Source: Companilactobacillus alimentarius DSM 20249
GTDB lineage: Bacteria; Bacillota; Bacilli; Lactobacillales; Lactobacillaceae
Reading direction: 5' to 3'
DNA length: 64,000 nt
Assembly: GCF_002849895.1 (NCBI RefSeq)
Contig: NZ_CP018867.1
Location: forward strand, 2,269,866-2,333,865
Each line of letters opens with the position of its first letter. Position 1 is the stretch's first letter. Shown piece by piece: positions 1-8,279 of the stretch. Made by a program: the position numbers and the translations under genes. Under the pieces are notes generated by a model. The model did no database searches and had not been told where the DNA came from. It saw only the letters and a program-made list of their open reading frames with translations.

Positions 1-2
1 GT

Positions 3-374
3 CTACGTATCGCTATCCCTGCTGGATTGATTCTTGCAATTGGTGCTGGTCCTGTTAAGGCAATGCTAGATGCTATGCCTACTTGGTTGACAGATGGTTT
101 GTCAATCGGTGGTGGTATGGTTGTTGCCGTTGGTTATGCAATGGTTATCAACATGATGGCTAGTCGTGAAGTATGGCCATTCTTCGCAATTGGTTTCGTA
201 CTTGCTACAGTTACAGATTTAACACTTATTGGTCTTGGTACTATCGGTATTTCTATGGCGCTCATCTACTTGAAATTATCTAAATCAGGTGGCAATGGCG
301 GTTCATCTAACGATGGTGGAGGATCTTCCTCTAACACCGGTGATCCAGTCGGCGACATAATAGATAACTATTAA
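3..374 (+). CDS. manY: PTS mannose/fructose/sorbose family IIC component, 3' part
   Basis: This is the C-terminal 123 residues of a membrane-embedded IIC (EIIC-Man type) sugar permease; the reading frame enters from outside the window, so the gene is partial. It carries several hydrophobic segments and a glycine/serine-rich tail (about the last 30 residues). Gene order IIC then IID, with a 19-nt gap to the IID gene, is the standard layout of mannose-class PTS operons. With IID it forms the channel that takes up glucose or mannose while IIAB phosphorylates it. The substrate cannot be decided from this fragment; mannose/glucose is the usual one when a ManO gene follows. Confidence 0.9.
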   Translation, partial: LRIAIPAGLILAIGAGPVKAMLDAMPTWLTDGLSIGGGMVVAVGYAMVINMMASREVWPFFAIGFVLATVTDLTLIGLGTIGISMALIYLKLSKSGGNGGSSNDGGGSSSNTGDPVGDIIDNY

Positions 375-393
375 GAGGGGAGAACACATAAAA

Positions 394-1305
394 ATGGCAG
401 ATCAAGTTAAAATTTCTAAAAGAGATAGAATAGCTGTTTGGTGGCGTTCAACATTCCTTCAAGGTTCATGGAATTACGAACGTATGCAAAATGGTGGCTG
501 GACTTATTCATTAATTCCAGTTTTGAAAAAATTATATAAAACAAAAGAAGATCGTGCTGCTGCTTTAAAGCGTCACATGGAATTCTTCAATTGTCACCCA
601 TACTTGGCTTCACCTATTCTTGGTGTAACAATGGCCTTGGAAGAGGAACGTGCAAAGGGTGCACCTATCGATGATGTTACTATTCAAGGTGTTAAAGTTG
701 GTATGATGGGTCCTTTAGCTGGTATTGGTGATCCTGTTTTCTGGTTCACTGTTAAGCCAATTATCGGTGCTTTAGCTGCTTCACTTGCTATGACTGGTAA
801 TATTCTTGGACCAATTATTTACTTCATTGCATGGAATGCTATTCGTATGGCCTTCATGTGGTACACACAAGAGCTTGGTTATAAAGCCGGTTCAAAGATT
901 ACTGATGACGTTTCTGGTGGTGTTCTACAAGATATCACTAAGGGTGCTTCAATTTTAGGTATGTTTATCCTAGGTTCATTAATTAACCGTTGGGTTGTTG
1001 TTAAATTCACGCCAACAGTTTCAACTGTTAAGTTAGCTAAGGGTGCCTATATTGATTGGTCAAAGATCCCATCAGGTGCACAAGGAATCAAGGAAGCTTT
1101 GATTCAACAAAAATCTGGTCTATCATTGACTGCTCATAAAGTAACAACATTGCAAGATAACTTGGATCAATTGATCCCTGGTTTAGCTGCTTTGCTTCTA
1201 ACATTGTTCTGCATGTGGTTACTAAAGAAGAAAGTTTCTCCAATTGTTATCATTCTTGGATTGTTCGTTGTTGGTGTTCTACTACACGTACTTCATGTTA
1301 TGTAA
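394..1305 (+). CDS. manZ: PTS mannose family IID component
   Basis: A 303-residue EIID-Man subunit, the usual length of the family. The start is supported by GAGGGGAG upstream. The N-terminal half has the family pattern: W-x-R-S-T-F-L-Q-G-S-W-N-Y-E-R near residue 20, MEFFNCHPY near 60, and the G-P-L-A-G-I-G-D-P motif near 110; the C-terminus ends in hydrophobic segments. It partners the IIC protein just upstream in the membrane sugar channel. It is the last PTS subunit gene here, followed by a strong hairpin terminator. Confidence 0.95.
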   Translation: MADQVKISKRDRIAVWWRSTFLQGSWNYERMQNGGWTYSLIPVLKKLYKTKEDRAAALKRHMEFFNCHPYLASPILGVTMALEEERAKGAPIDDVTIQGVKVGMMGPLAGIGDPVFWFTVKPIIGALAASLAMTGNILGPIIYFIAWNAIRMAFMWYTQELGYKAGSKITDDVSGGVLQDITKGASILGMFILGSLINRWVVVKFTPTVSTVKLAKGAYIDWSKIPSGAQGIKEALIQQKSGLSLTAHKVTTLQDNLDQLIPGLAALLLTLFCMWLLKKKVSPIVIILGLFVVGVLLHVLHVM

Positions 1306-1370
1306 TAAATTGAGAAATTATATTGGGGAGCAAAACATGATGTGTTATGCTCTCAGGTTTTAAGAACAGT

Positions 1371-1417
1371 GGACCCAATAACTCAAATTTGAGTTATTGG
1401 GTCCATTATTCTTTTTT
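1371..1417 (+). terminator. Rho-independent terminator of the mannose PTS operon
   Basis: A perfect inverted repeat with 17-bp arms (1371-1387 and 1388-1404) is followed by a T-rich tail with six T's. It ends the IIC-IID transcript. Its tail overlaps the -35 box of the next promoter. Confidence 0.9.
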
Positions 1418-1444
1418 GATAATAGAAAAATTTCGACGTATAAT
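1416..1444 (+). promoter_or_regulatory. Promoter of manO
   Basis: TTGATA (1416-1421) and a perfect TATAAT (1439-1444) are separated by 17 nt. ManO therefore probably has its own sigma-A promoter immediately after the PTS terminator. Confidence 0.75.
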
Positions 1445-1473
1445 ATTTTTAATGAAACATAGGAGGAAGTTAA

Positions 1474-1863
1474 ATGGTCCAATCATTAAATACCAAAGCG
1501 GATTTGGTCATTAAAGGCACTTCACATTTAGGATTAACTGATTATGGGAAAATCATGGTTGGCGATAAAGGGTTCGAATTTTATGACGAACGTGATGTTT
1601 CCAACTACATTCAAATACCTTGGAGTGAAGTTCAACAGGTTGTTGTTTCTGTCATGTTTGGTGGCAAGTGGATACCTCGATATGCACTTCAAACTAAAAA
1701 GAATGGAATGTTTGCCTTTTCCTCAAAGGACCCCAAAAGAGTTCTTAGAGCTATTAGAGTTTACATTGAACCTAATCGTATTGTTAAATCTTTGACCTTC
1801 TTCCAAGTGGTTGCGAGGGCCTTTAAAAAGAATCCTAATAAGAAGAATAAAAAGAAAAAATAA
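1474..1863 (+). CDS. manO: DUF956 family protein (ManO-like)
   Basis: A 129-residue protein with a very basic C-terminal tail (mostly Lys/Asn in the last 15 residues), preceded by AGGAGGAAG. I recognise it as the DUF956 family, which is found next to mannose PTS genes in lactobacilli and related bacteria and is often named ManO. A regulatory or accessory role for the mannose PTS is proposed from this association; no enzyme motif is visible. It lies 168 nt after manZ, behind the operon terminator and with its own promoter, so it can be expressed separately. Confidence 0.8.
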   Translation: MVQSLNTKADLVIKGTSHLGLTDYGKIMVGDKGFEFYDERDVSNYIQIPWSEVQQVVVSVMFGGKWIPRYALQTKKNGMFAFSSKDPKRVLRAIRVYIEPNRIVKSLTFFQVVARAFKKNPNKKNKKKK

Positions 1864-1882
1864 GTTTAATTTATAAGTATTA

Positions 1883-1933
1883 AAAATCCCAATATAACAG
1901 TCATTAAGATGATTGGTATATTGGGATTTTTTA
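1883..1933 (+). terminator. Terminator after manO
   Basis: An AAAATCCCAATATA arm pairs with TATATTGGGATTTT across a loop of about 20 nt and runs into a T stretch. Confidence 0.8.
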
Positions 1934-2071
1934 GGTTTAAAGAATAAAATAAATTATGTGTAGCATTTTTATGCCAAACAGACATAATTTGCTTATTTTC
2001 AGAACTTTATTTTGGCTAATTTGTTCATTTAGATATATCTTAAAGATAAATAAATGGTCAAGGTGATTGGG

Positions 2072-2635
2072 ATGGAAAACGAATTGAGTTTTGCTAGAAA
2101 AATCAGTTTTAAACCATTATTAAGTAGTATTTTCCTAGGCACAATGGTAGAAGTAATGGCTTCTGTGGTCTTTTCAAAAGTAATCTTACTAGCAATTCTA
2201 TGCGGTATCCTTGCAATGCTGATTGATAGTCTAGTGATTTATCCTCGTTATTTAAAAGAACTGTATGGAGGCTGGAGAATCGATCAAACGGGCCTTTATT
2301 ATGTAGATTATGATAGTTGGCTCAAACGAGTTGCTTTAATTTATTTCCCGTTGCATCAAAAGAGTATATTTGTGCCCCCGTCTGCAATCAATAGCTTTAA
2401 GATTGTAAATGGTCCGGTAATTATAAATAGTCAGACCGTCAATGGTGGAATTTTAGACGTTAGTCAATTTTGTCATGAAAAGTATTTAGTCGTTTTTATT
2501 GATAATGGAGAAGTTAATTTGGAATTAACTTGGGACTCACAAGGAAAAGTTAGTGAACGTAAAAATATTGATAGACTAATCACGCTTTTGAAACACAGGT
2601 GTGAAATGAATAATCAATTAAATTCTGAAAACTAA
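2072..2635 (+). CDS. Membrane protein of unknown function, paralogue of the 49.4 kb gene
   Basis: 187 residues if started at the ATG at 2072, which has AAGGTG six bases upstream; an in-frame ATG at 2054 has no such site. Two hydrophobic segments lie near residues 20-70, followed by a soluble beta-rich region beginning Y-G-G-W-R-I-D-x-T-G-L. The same layout and the W-x-I-D-x-x-G motif occur in the protein at 49351-49917, so the two appear to be paralogues. The architecture resembles membrane-anchored bacterial PH-like domain proteins, but I cannot name a family. It sits alone between terminators. Confidence 0.6.
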   Translation: MENELSFARKISFKPLLSSIFLGTMVEVMASVVFSKVILLAILCGILAMLIDSLVIYPRYLKELYGGWRIDQTGLYYVDYDSWLKRVALIYFPLHQKSIFVPPSAINSFKIVNGPVIINSQTVNGGILDVSQFCHEKYLVVFIDNGEVNLELTWDSQGKVSERKNIDRLITLLKHRCEMNNQLNSEN

Positions 2636-2637
2636 AA

Positions 2638-2683
2638 AATCCGATGTAACAATCCTTTATTGATTGTTGCATTGGACTTTTTT
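2638..2683 (+). terminator. Terminator
   Basis: TCCGATGTAACAATC pairs imperfectly with GATTGTTGCATTGGA around a 7-nt loop and is followed by CTTTTTT. Confidence 0.8.
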
Positions 2684-2801
2684 GAAGCATTTTTTCAACA
2701 AATAAATAGTGAAATACATGAAGGGTGGTTTTACATTAAGGAGATTGATTGCGATGTGTAGAACCGTATCTCAACAAAAATAGAATAGTTTATCGAACGC
2801 G

Positions 2802-2830
2802 TTTCATGTCAAGTAAATTTCTAATATAAT
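2802..2830 (+). promoter_or_regulatory. Promoter of the CPBP protease gene
   Basis: TTTCAT (2802-2807), a 17-nt spacer and a perfect TATAAT (2825-2830) lie 28 nt before the start at 2858. Confidence 0.6.
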
Positions 2831-2857
2831 TGAAAATAAAAGATGAAGGAGGAGTCA

Positions 2858-3622
2858 ATGAAATTTTTGAAGAGTAATCTCACTAAAATTATTATCGCTA
2901 GTTTAATTTTTCCAATTGTAATGGTAATTCTGGCCTTACTTATAAGGAATCAGAAGGTTGACGAGCTATGGCAAATTATTAGTGATGTTTTGGTATTTGT
3001 TGTAGCATTTTTATTAAACCAAAAGTATTTGAAGCAGAAAATGTTTTGGTTCAATTCAAGAAATTTAGGAACTCAATTGTATACAGCTTTGCCAGCGATA
3101 ATCATTATTTTTATGTTAAATTCGGCCGTATTGGGTGTATCGGATTTTAAAGTTAAATTACGGATTGTCGTATTATGTCTATTAGTGGGTTTAGCTGAGG
3201 AGTATATTTTTCGAGGTATTTTAGTCAGTCTATTTTTAAAATTGTTACACAACAATGCCTTTGGCGCAGTGATTGGATCTAGTATTATGTTTGGCCTGAT
3301 ACATTTGATGAATTTGAAATCTTTGCCGATAGGTTATGTTTCAGGACAAGTAATATTTGCAGCAGCTGTGGGTCTATTATTTGGGACCATTTATGTAAAA
3401 ACTAGAAATTTGTCGATTGTTATTCTTCTGCATGCTTTCAGAGATATGTTTCCAATGTTTTCCGATAAATTGGTGGCTGAATCCGCTCAGATGAAGTTCT
3501 CAATTGATTCATTATACGTAATTGGAGTCCTTTTTCTAATTGCTCTATTTATCTCATATAGGCAATTGAAGGATTTCCAAGTGTCAAAACAAGATGAAGT
3601 TTGGTCAATTTCTGAACGTTAA
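2858..3622 (+). CDS. CPBP family intramembrane metalloprotease
   Basis: A 254-residue polytopic membrane protein. The start at 2858 is preferred over the ATG at 2843 because AAGGAGG lies between them at proper spacing. It has the CPBP (CAAX protease and bacteriocin-processing) signatures: E-E-Y-I-F-R-G (EExxxR) near residue 115, F-G-L-I-H about 35 residues later, and a C-terminal L-L-H. Members cleave peptides in the membrane; in lactic acid bacteria some give immunity to bacteriocins. No bacteriocin gene is seen nearby, so the substrate is unknown. It has its own promoter and terminator. Confidence 0.8.
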   Translation: MKFLKSNLTKIIIASLIFPIVMVILALLIRNQKVDELWQIISDVLVFVVAFLLNQKYLKQKMFWFNSRNLGTQLYTALPAIIIIFMLNSAVLGVSDFKVKLRIVVLCLLVGLAEEYIFRGILVSLFLKLLHNNAFGAVIGSSIMFGLIHLMNLKSLPIGYVSGQVIFAAAVGLLFGTIYVKTRNLSIVILLHAFRDMFPMFSDKLVAESAQMKFSIDSLYVIGVLFLIALFISYRQLKDFQVSKQDEVWSISER

Positions 3623-3626
3623 AATA

Positions 3627-3668
3627 AAATGAATCTAGCAATCAAGTTGATTACTAGATTCATTTTTG
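3627..3668. terminator. Bidirectional terminator between convergent genes
   Basis: AATGAATCTAG and CTAGATTCATT pair, with a further AATCA/TGATT stem inside. A-rich and T-rich flanks make it usable from both strands: for the protease gene on plus and the broken DUF5067-like gene on minus. Confidence 0.75.
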
Positions 3669-3675
3669 AATAATT

Positions 3676-4461
3676 TTATTTTAATTTTAATGGTTGGGTG
3701 GTATCTAGCCATTCGTTAGTTTGAATATTTTTGAAGTACATCGTAATTTCTGAATCGGTGTTTTTAACCTTAACAATTAAAGCACCATCAAAATTCTTAC
3801 CTGGTTGAACTTGTCCTGTATTACTGTTATTGATGATAGTAGTGTAATCACCTGTAGCACTTGTAGGGTTTAATTGTTGCCCATCTTGTTTGATCATAAT
3901 GGCAGTATTTTGGACCTTTTGGGGAACTTCGTTATTCTGAGTTTTATTAGTGTAATTATATTTAACTAATAAAGCAGGATCACCATTTGCATCTTTGATC
4001 AATTTGATTTGATTAGAAATTTTAAAAGTGTACCAATCGGTATCATAAGTTAAGTCATTGTATGTTCCAGCATTTTTAATTTAGTTAGTTTGTGCTTTTT
4101 GCTGACTATCTTTTGCTGGTTCTTTTTTTTGCTCAGTATTATTGTCACTTTTTTGTTCTTTTGAAGTAGGTTCTTTTTCAACTTTTTGTGCTTTTTATTT
4201 TTTAGTTGGTTTCTTTTTAGTCGTTTTCTTGCTTTTAGTTTCTTTTTTAGGTCTTACTTTTTCTATTTTATGAGAAGGCTGCGTTGTGTGGGTGTCGTTA
4301 TTTGACGTATTTGTCTTCCAAAAAATTAGTATACCAATTATCAAAATGATAACTAAAATCAAAGAAATGATAAAAAATTTCTTTTTGTAGAAAGGCTTGT
4401 GTCTGCGACGTAAGCTCTCACGTGTTAAATTTGCTTTAGAATTATTATTATGCCTATTCAT
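3676..4461 (-). pseudogene. DUF5067-like membrane-anchored extracellular protein, broken by two in-frame stops
   Basis: The minus-strand frame from 4461 to 3676 is continuous except for two TAA codons at 4195-4197 and 4081-4083. Piece 1 (88 residues) has a basic N-terminus, one membrane segment near residues 28-48 and a Lys-rich linker. Piece 2 (about 37 residues) is a Lys/Glu/Gln linker. Piece 3 looks like a DUF5067-type beta-sandwich (Y-D-T-D-W-Y-T-F-K-I, ...A-L-L-V-K-Y-N-Y-T-N-K...). No frameshift is needed to join them. GGGGAGAAAAC precedes the first ATG. It is probably a recent nonsense pseudogene of a surface protein; the family name is from memory and tentative. Confidence 0.65.
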
Positions 4462-4585
4462 GTTTTCTCCCCGATGAATAATTGGTCATTGGTAATTAAG
4501 ATTATAGTATCATAATTATTAACTATGAATTAATTTACTAGAAATTGCTAACAATTTTTTAAAAAATAAAAATTAAATTAAAGTG

Positions 4586-4614
4586 TTGAACCGCCTTAAA
4601 AAAAGTGGTATAAA
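4586..4614 (+). promoter_or_regulatory. Strong sigma-A promoter of the 70-aa gene
   Basis: TTGAAC (4586-4591), a 17-nt spacer and TATAAA (4609-4614) give a near-consensus promoter about 50 nt before the small gene at 4663. Confidence 0.75.
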
Positions 4615-4662
4615 TATCTGGTCGATATTAATGAGATGTTATTTTAATAGAAGGGGGTCGCA

Positions 4663-4875
4663 ATGATGATGCTATTTAGAAGTCATGGCGATTATGAAGT
4701 TACTTGTAATTTCTTGAGCAAAGAGGGACAGGAAGTTGCTAAAAAGCGTGTCTGTCATAATGTTTCTAAAAAGGAAGCACGTGACGGTATGAGAGACTAT
4801 ATTACTAATAGATTCTCTGATATTATAGATGTCGCTCATCCCATTAAAGTTGTTGCTAAGTTAACAGCTAAATAA
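4663..4875 (+). CDS. Small hypothetical protein (70 aa)
   Basis: A 70-residue, probably cytosolic protein that begins with three ATG codons in a row behind AGAAGGGGG. It contains two Cys residues (near 16 and 31) and basic patches, with no recognised family. A near-consensus promoter and a strong terminator frame it as a single-gene transcript, which supports it being real. I have no function to offer. Confidence 0.6.
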   Translation: MMMLFRSHGDYEVTCNFLSKEGQEVAKKRVCHNVSKKEARDGMRDYITNRFSDIIDVAHPIKVVAKLTAK

Positions 4876-4900
4876 GGTTTAAAATTAAATACTACTCAAG

Positions 4901-4939
4901 AACGAAGCCAATTCGTATAGTGAATTGGCTTCGTTTTGT
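4901..4939 (+). terminator. Terminator
   Basis: Perfect 14-bp arms AACGAAGCCAATTC and GAATTGGCTTCGTT surround a 7-nt loop and end in a short T-rich run. Confidence 0.85.
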
Positions 4940-5017
4940 AGTTAGAGAAAAAATAAGGGTCATCCTTTTTATATTTTGATAAATGATTGTTATGATAGAC
5001 GCGAGGAGGCAGATTAT

Positions 5018-5896
5018 ATGGATCATGAAAAAGTAACTGGCAAACGCTTTTTTTATGTCACTGCACTCAATGTCATAATTACAATTACAGAATTTATTGG
5101 AGGCTTCTTTTCTGGTAGTTTAGGATTGATTTCAGATGCCTTTCACAATTTGGAGGATTCTTTATCTATTGTGATTTCCTTTGTCGCAAATGTGATTGGT
5201 CAAAAGAAAAATGATGTACAAAAGACCTTTGGTTATAAGCGTGCCGAAATTTTAGCAGCTTTTGTAAACTCGATCATTTTGGTTGTAATTACCGTTATTA
5301 TGGTGTTTGAATCTTTCAGAAGGCTCTCGCAACCTCAAGAGATTAATGGACGCCTAATGATGATTGTTTCAATAATTGGTTTACTAGCCAACTTTATTTC
5401 AATGTGGATTCTTTTTGCTGGATCAAAAGATAATTTAAATATTAAAGCTACTTTTTTGCATATGTTGTCAGATACACTTTCATCAGTGGGCGTTTTTGTA
5501 GCTTCTATTTTTGTCATTTTATTCAATTGGATATGGGTTGATCCTTTAATTACAATTGTGATTGCTTTGTGGCTTTTAAAAGAGGCCTTTAGCGTGGTTT
5601 TTGAAACAATCAATATTCTTATGGAGGCCAGTCCTAAAATTGATTTGGACGCTGTTCAAGAGGCAATTTTAACTGTACCGGAAATAGTCAAGGTTCATCA
5701 CGTACATGTTTGGATGATTGATGAGAATCATATTATGCTAGATGCTCATATTAATGTTAAAAAAACTTGTAATGTGTCGCAATTGGATTCAATCTATGAT
5801 GTCGTTGATAAGATGTTGAATGATAAATTTCATATTACGCATGTAACTTTGCAAGCTGAATGTTCTAGAGGATTGGATAACTCATTGATAGATTAA
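5018..5896 (+). CDS. Cation diffusion facilitator (CDF/CzcD-type) metal exporter
   Basis: 292 residues from the ATG at 5018, preceded by GAGGAGG; the frame is open further upstream but has no ribosome binding site there. It has the CDF layout: about six membrane helices with S-D-A-F-H-N-L-E-D in helix 2 and H-M-L-S-D in helix 5 (the metal-binding positions), then a C-terminal cytoplasmic domain with H-H-V-H-V-W and H-I-T-H-V-T-L-Q. Family members export zinc, cadmium or cobalt against protons. The substrate is not fixed by these motifs; zinc is most likely because of the HxxxD pattern. Confidence 0.9.
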   Translation: MDHEKVTGKRFFYVTALNVIITITEFIGGFFSGSLGLISDAFHNLEDSLSIVISFVANVIGQKKNDVQKTFGYKRAEILAAFVNSIILVVITVIMVFESFRRLSQPQEINGRLMMIVSIIGLLANFISMWILFAGSKDNLNIKATFLHMLSDTLSSVGVFVASIFVILFNWIWVDPLITIVIALWLLKEAFSVVFETINILMEASPKIDLDAVQEAILTVPEIVKVHHVHVWMIDENHIMLDAHINVKKTCNVSQLDSIYDVVDKMLNDKFHITHVTLQAECSRGLDNSLID

Positions 5897-5960
5897 TAAG
5901 AAGTGGCATTTGTGCTAAGATTAGTAGGTAATTTTATAATGAAAGTTGGAATGTCATAAT

Positions 5961-6635
5961 ATGGTAAAACTTGTTATGGTCAGACATGGTGAGAGCATAG
6001 CCAATGCATTGAATCAATACACTGGTTGGAATAATGTTGGTTTGACGCATGAGGGAAGAATCCAAGCACACGTAGCTGCAAAGAAATTGCGAGGTTTTGA
6101 ATTTGAGCATGTTCATACGTCAGTTTTAAAACGAGCAATTATCACAGCTTATATTATTCAAGATGATTTGAATCTTAATTATGTACCGATAACTAAAAGC
6201 TGGCGTTTAAACGAGCGTCACTATGGTGCTTTACGTGGTCAAAATAAAGATGCAACAAGAAGAGAATTTGGCGTTGAACAAGTTCATCAATGGAGAAGGA
6301 GTTTTTATTCAGTTCCTCCTAAGCTTGCTCAACCAGATCCTAATGTAGGTCCATATAAGTACTTTGACGCCAATATTATGCCTGTAGCGGAGAGTTTGTA
6401 TGAAGCCTATCAAAGAATTGTACCTTATTATGTTGATCATGTTGCACCGAGATTACTTGATAATAAAGACCAATTGATAGTTGCACATGGAAGTACGATT
6501 CGGGCTTTGATTAAATATATCGAAGGAATTAGCGATAAAGATATTGACGGAGTTGAAGTTGCTAACGGTACACCATTAATTTATGAATTTGATGAAAAAT
6601 TAAATATTATATCTTCAAATCGTCAAGATCAGTAG
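5961..6635 (+). CDS. gpmA: 2,3-bisphosphoglycerate-dependent phosphoglycerate mutase
   Basis: 224 residues. The start at ATG 5961 (M-V-K-L-V-M-V-R-H-G-E-S) matches the family N-terminus; a TTG at 5946 would lie at the transcription start of a TATAAT at 5935-5940. It carries the RHGES phosphohistidine motif near residue 8, N-E-R-H-Y-G-A-L near 87 and the second catalytic H in V-A-H-G-S-T-I-R. It interconverts 3- and 2-phosphoglycerate in glycolysis. The length is slightly short for GpmA (about 228-250) and some paralogues exist in lactobacilli, so this may be one of several mutases. Confidence 0.88.
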   Translation: MVKLVMVRHGESIANALNQYTGWNNVGLTHEGRIQAHVAAKKLRGFEFEHVHTSVLKRAIITAYIIQDDLNLNYVPITKSWRLNERHYGALRGQNKDATRREFGVEQVHQWRRSFYSVPPKLAQPDPNVGPYKYFDANIMPVAESLYEAYQRIVPYYVDHVAPRLLDNKDQLIVAHGSTIRALIKYIEGISDKDIDGVEVANGTPLIYEFDEKLNIISSNRQDQ

Positions 6636-6674
6636 TGTTTTCAAAGCGTAAAGGCTTTGAAAACATTTTTTTTT
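6636..6674 (+). terminator. Terminator after phosphoglycerate mutase
   Basis: The 12-bp arms TGTTTTCAAAGC and GCTTTGAAAACA, with a 6-nt loop, are followed by nine T's. Confidence 0.9.
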
Positions 6675-6747
6675 AGATTTATTTTTTTAAGAAAATGCTT
6701 TCTTTTTGAAGATTATGATGTAAAATATTTAAATGGTCTAGTCAGTT

Positions 6748-6762
6748 ACATGATTTTCATGT
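6748..6762. promoter_or_regulatory. Palindrome in the leader of the sugar transporter gene, possible operator
   Basis: ACATGA-TTT-TCATGT is a perfect 6+6 palindrome about 140 nt upstream of the transporter start. It lacks a T tail, so it is not a terminator. A repressor site is possible, but no known consensus was recognised. Confidence 0.25.
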
Positions 6763-6901
6763 CAATTAACGATCTAAAATAAAAGTAATAATCATTAAAT
6801 ATTTGAAATATGGCAAGAGTTAATATTGGTAATATTCTTTTAATGAAGAAATTTATTGCTTTTAAAATTATTATTATTTCTGTAAATTAGAGGGAGTTTT
6901 T

Positions 6902-7759
6902 ATGAATATTTTAATTGCACTAATACCAGCACTAGGTTGGGGCTTTATGCCAATCATCACTGGTAAAATTGGTGGATCACCAGCTAACCAAATGTTCGGA
7001 ATCGGTGCTGGAGCAACAATCGTCGGGTTCGTAGCTTATATAATTACGCAGCCAGCAGTAAGCACGACGGCCTTTTGGTTTTCAGTTCTTTGTGGAGCTT
7101 TGTGGACAATCGGTCAAATCGGTCAATTCATTTCTTTCAAGCGAATTGGCGTTTCAGGAACAGTTCCATTATCAACTGTTTTCCAATTGGTAGGTAATTC
7201 TATTATTGGAATGCTAATCTTTGGCGACTGGTCTGGAGTTCAATCGAAAGTAATTGGTATAATTGCTTTATTGATTGTCATTGTAGGAGCACTTTTGACC
7301 TCAGTGACTGATAGTACTGAAGGAAACAAGATGGAATTAAAAGATGCCATATTCCTATTGTGTACTACCGTGGGTTTTTGGATCTATTCATCATTTCCTA
7401 ATATGCCAATTGTTAAAGATCAAAGTGGTACTGGTATTTTTCTACCTGAGATGTTAGGGATTTTAGTTGGAGCAGTGATTTATGCCTTATTTACCGATGT
7501 CAAAGCCTTTAAGCAAAAAGAACATTATTTGAATATTTTTGCAGGTATTGCTTGGGGAATTGCTGCCTTTGCTTATATCTTTTCCGCTAAGGCTAACGGT
7601 AATACATCAGCTTTCATTTGGACACAACTAAACGTAGTGATTGGAACCTTTGGTGGAATCTTTATCTTAAATGAGAAGAAGAGTAGCCGAGAATTGAAAT
7701 TTACGATCCTAGGAATCGTTTTGATTGTTATTGGTAGTGTTGCAACCTCATTCGCATAA
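6902..7759 (+). CDS. GRP-family sugar uptake protein (GlcU/RbsU type)
   Basis: A 285-residue membrane protein with ten predicted hydrophobic segments, starting M-N-I-L-I-A-L-I-P-A-L-G-W-G at an ATG behind AGAGGGAG. It matches the glucose/ribose porter family (GlcU of Bacillus and Staphylococcus, RbsU), which imports sugar by proton symport without phosphorylation. N- and C-terminal halves look like an internal duplication, as expected. Glucose versus ribose cannot be told from sequence alone; no rbsD/rbsK neighbours are present, so glucose is slightly favoured. It is a single-gene transcript with a long AT-rich leader (6675-6901). Confidence 0.85.
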   Translation: MNILIALIPALGWGFMPIITGKIGGSPANQMFGIGAGATIVGFVAYIITQPAVSTTAFWFSVLCGALWTIGQIGQFISFKRIGVSGTVPLSTVFQLVGNSIIGMLIFGDWSGVQSKVIGIIALLIVIVGALLTSVTDSTEGNKMELKDAIFLLCTTVGFWIYSSFPNMPIVKDQSGTGIFLPEMLGILVGAVIYALFTDVKAFKQKEHYLNIFAGIAWGIAAFAYIFSAKANGNTSAFIWTQLNVVIGTFGGIFILNEKKSSRELKFTILGIVLIVIGSVATSFA

Positions 7760-7760
7760 A

Positions 7761-7804
7761 AATCCGTAGTAATTGATTTTTTCAATTACCACGGATTTTT
7801 TTTT
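7761..7804. terminator. Terminator, usable from both strands
   Basis: TCCGTAGTAATTG and CAATTACCACGGA pair with one mismatch. Nine T's follow on plus and five on minus, so it serves the transporter and probably the convergent small gene. Confidence 0.85.
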
Positions 7805-7809
7805 AATCT

Positions 7810-8097
7810 CTAAATATTGACTGCTTGAATAATATGATTTTTGAAATAGTTTGATTCGCCATAGCCACTATTGATAATGAAAATCTTTTTGCCTTTATAG
7901 ACGAAACTAATTCTCTCATAACCATAGAAATCATCGATCAATAAATCAGTGATTTGATTTATTGCAATTTCAATATGATGGGCAGGCTCTGCCCCATGAG
8001 AAATCGTTAGTGAAAGCAACCCCTTGTGAAAACGATAATCGGCATAACCACTGAATAAATGGGAGTTGGAATCAAGGATTTGAATGTAAGTAAACAT
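7810..8097 (-). CDS. Hypothetical protein (95 aa)
   Basis: A 95-residue soluble protein, M-F-T-Y-I-Q-I-L-D..., with alternating hydrophobic residues that suggest a beta-rich fold. No family was recognised. It begins 7 nt before the end of the shared terminator side and is convergent with the sugar transporter. The ribosome binding site (GAGAAGAGATC) is weak. About 130 nt of AT-rich DNA precedes it and may hold its promoter. The coding call rests on frame length and a shared terminator. Confidence 0.5.
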   Translation of the reverse strand: MFTYIQILDSNSHLFSGYADYRFHKGLLSLTISHGAEPAHHIEIAINQITDLLIDDFYGYERISFVYKGKKIFIINSGYGESNYFKNHIIQAVNI

Positions 8098-8240
8098 ATA
8101 TTATTGATCTCTTCTCTAATTTAAGTTAATCAAAATTTTTTGTCTTGATTAATTCAAATTATAATTAATAAATTTTATTAAACCAAAAATAAACTGTGAT
8201 TATGACAAAATGTCTGATCTTAATCAATAAATTTGACACC

Positions 8241-8279
8241 AAAAAAGCGCAATTGCTTTAATGCAATTGCGCTTTTTAG
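8241..8279 (-). terminator. Terminator of kup
   Basis: On the minus strand AAAAAGCGCAATTGC pairs perfectly with GCAATTGCGCTTTTT across a 6-nt loop, ending in a T run, directly after the kup stop codon. Confidence 0.9.

Noticed and set aside
2736..2790. Tiny open frame behind AAGGAG
   Set aside because: Only nine codons, no conserved signal and no terminator of its own; not supported as a gene.
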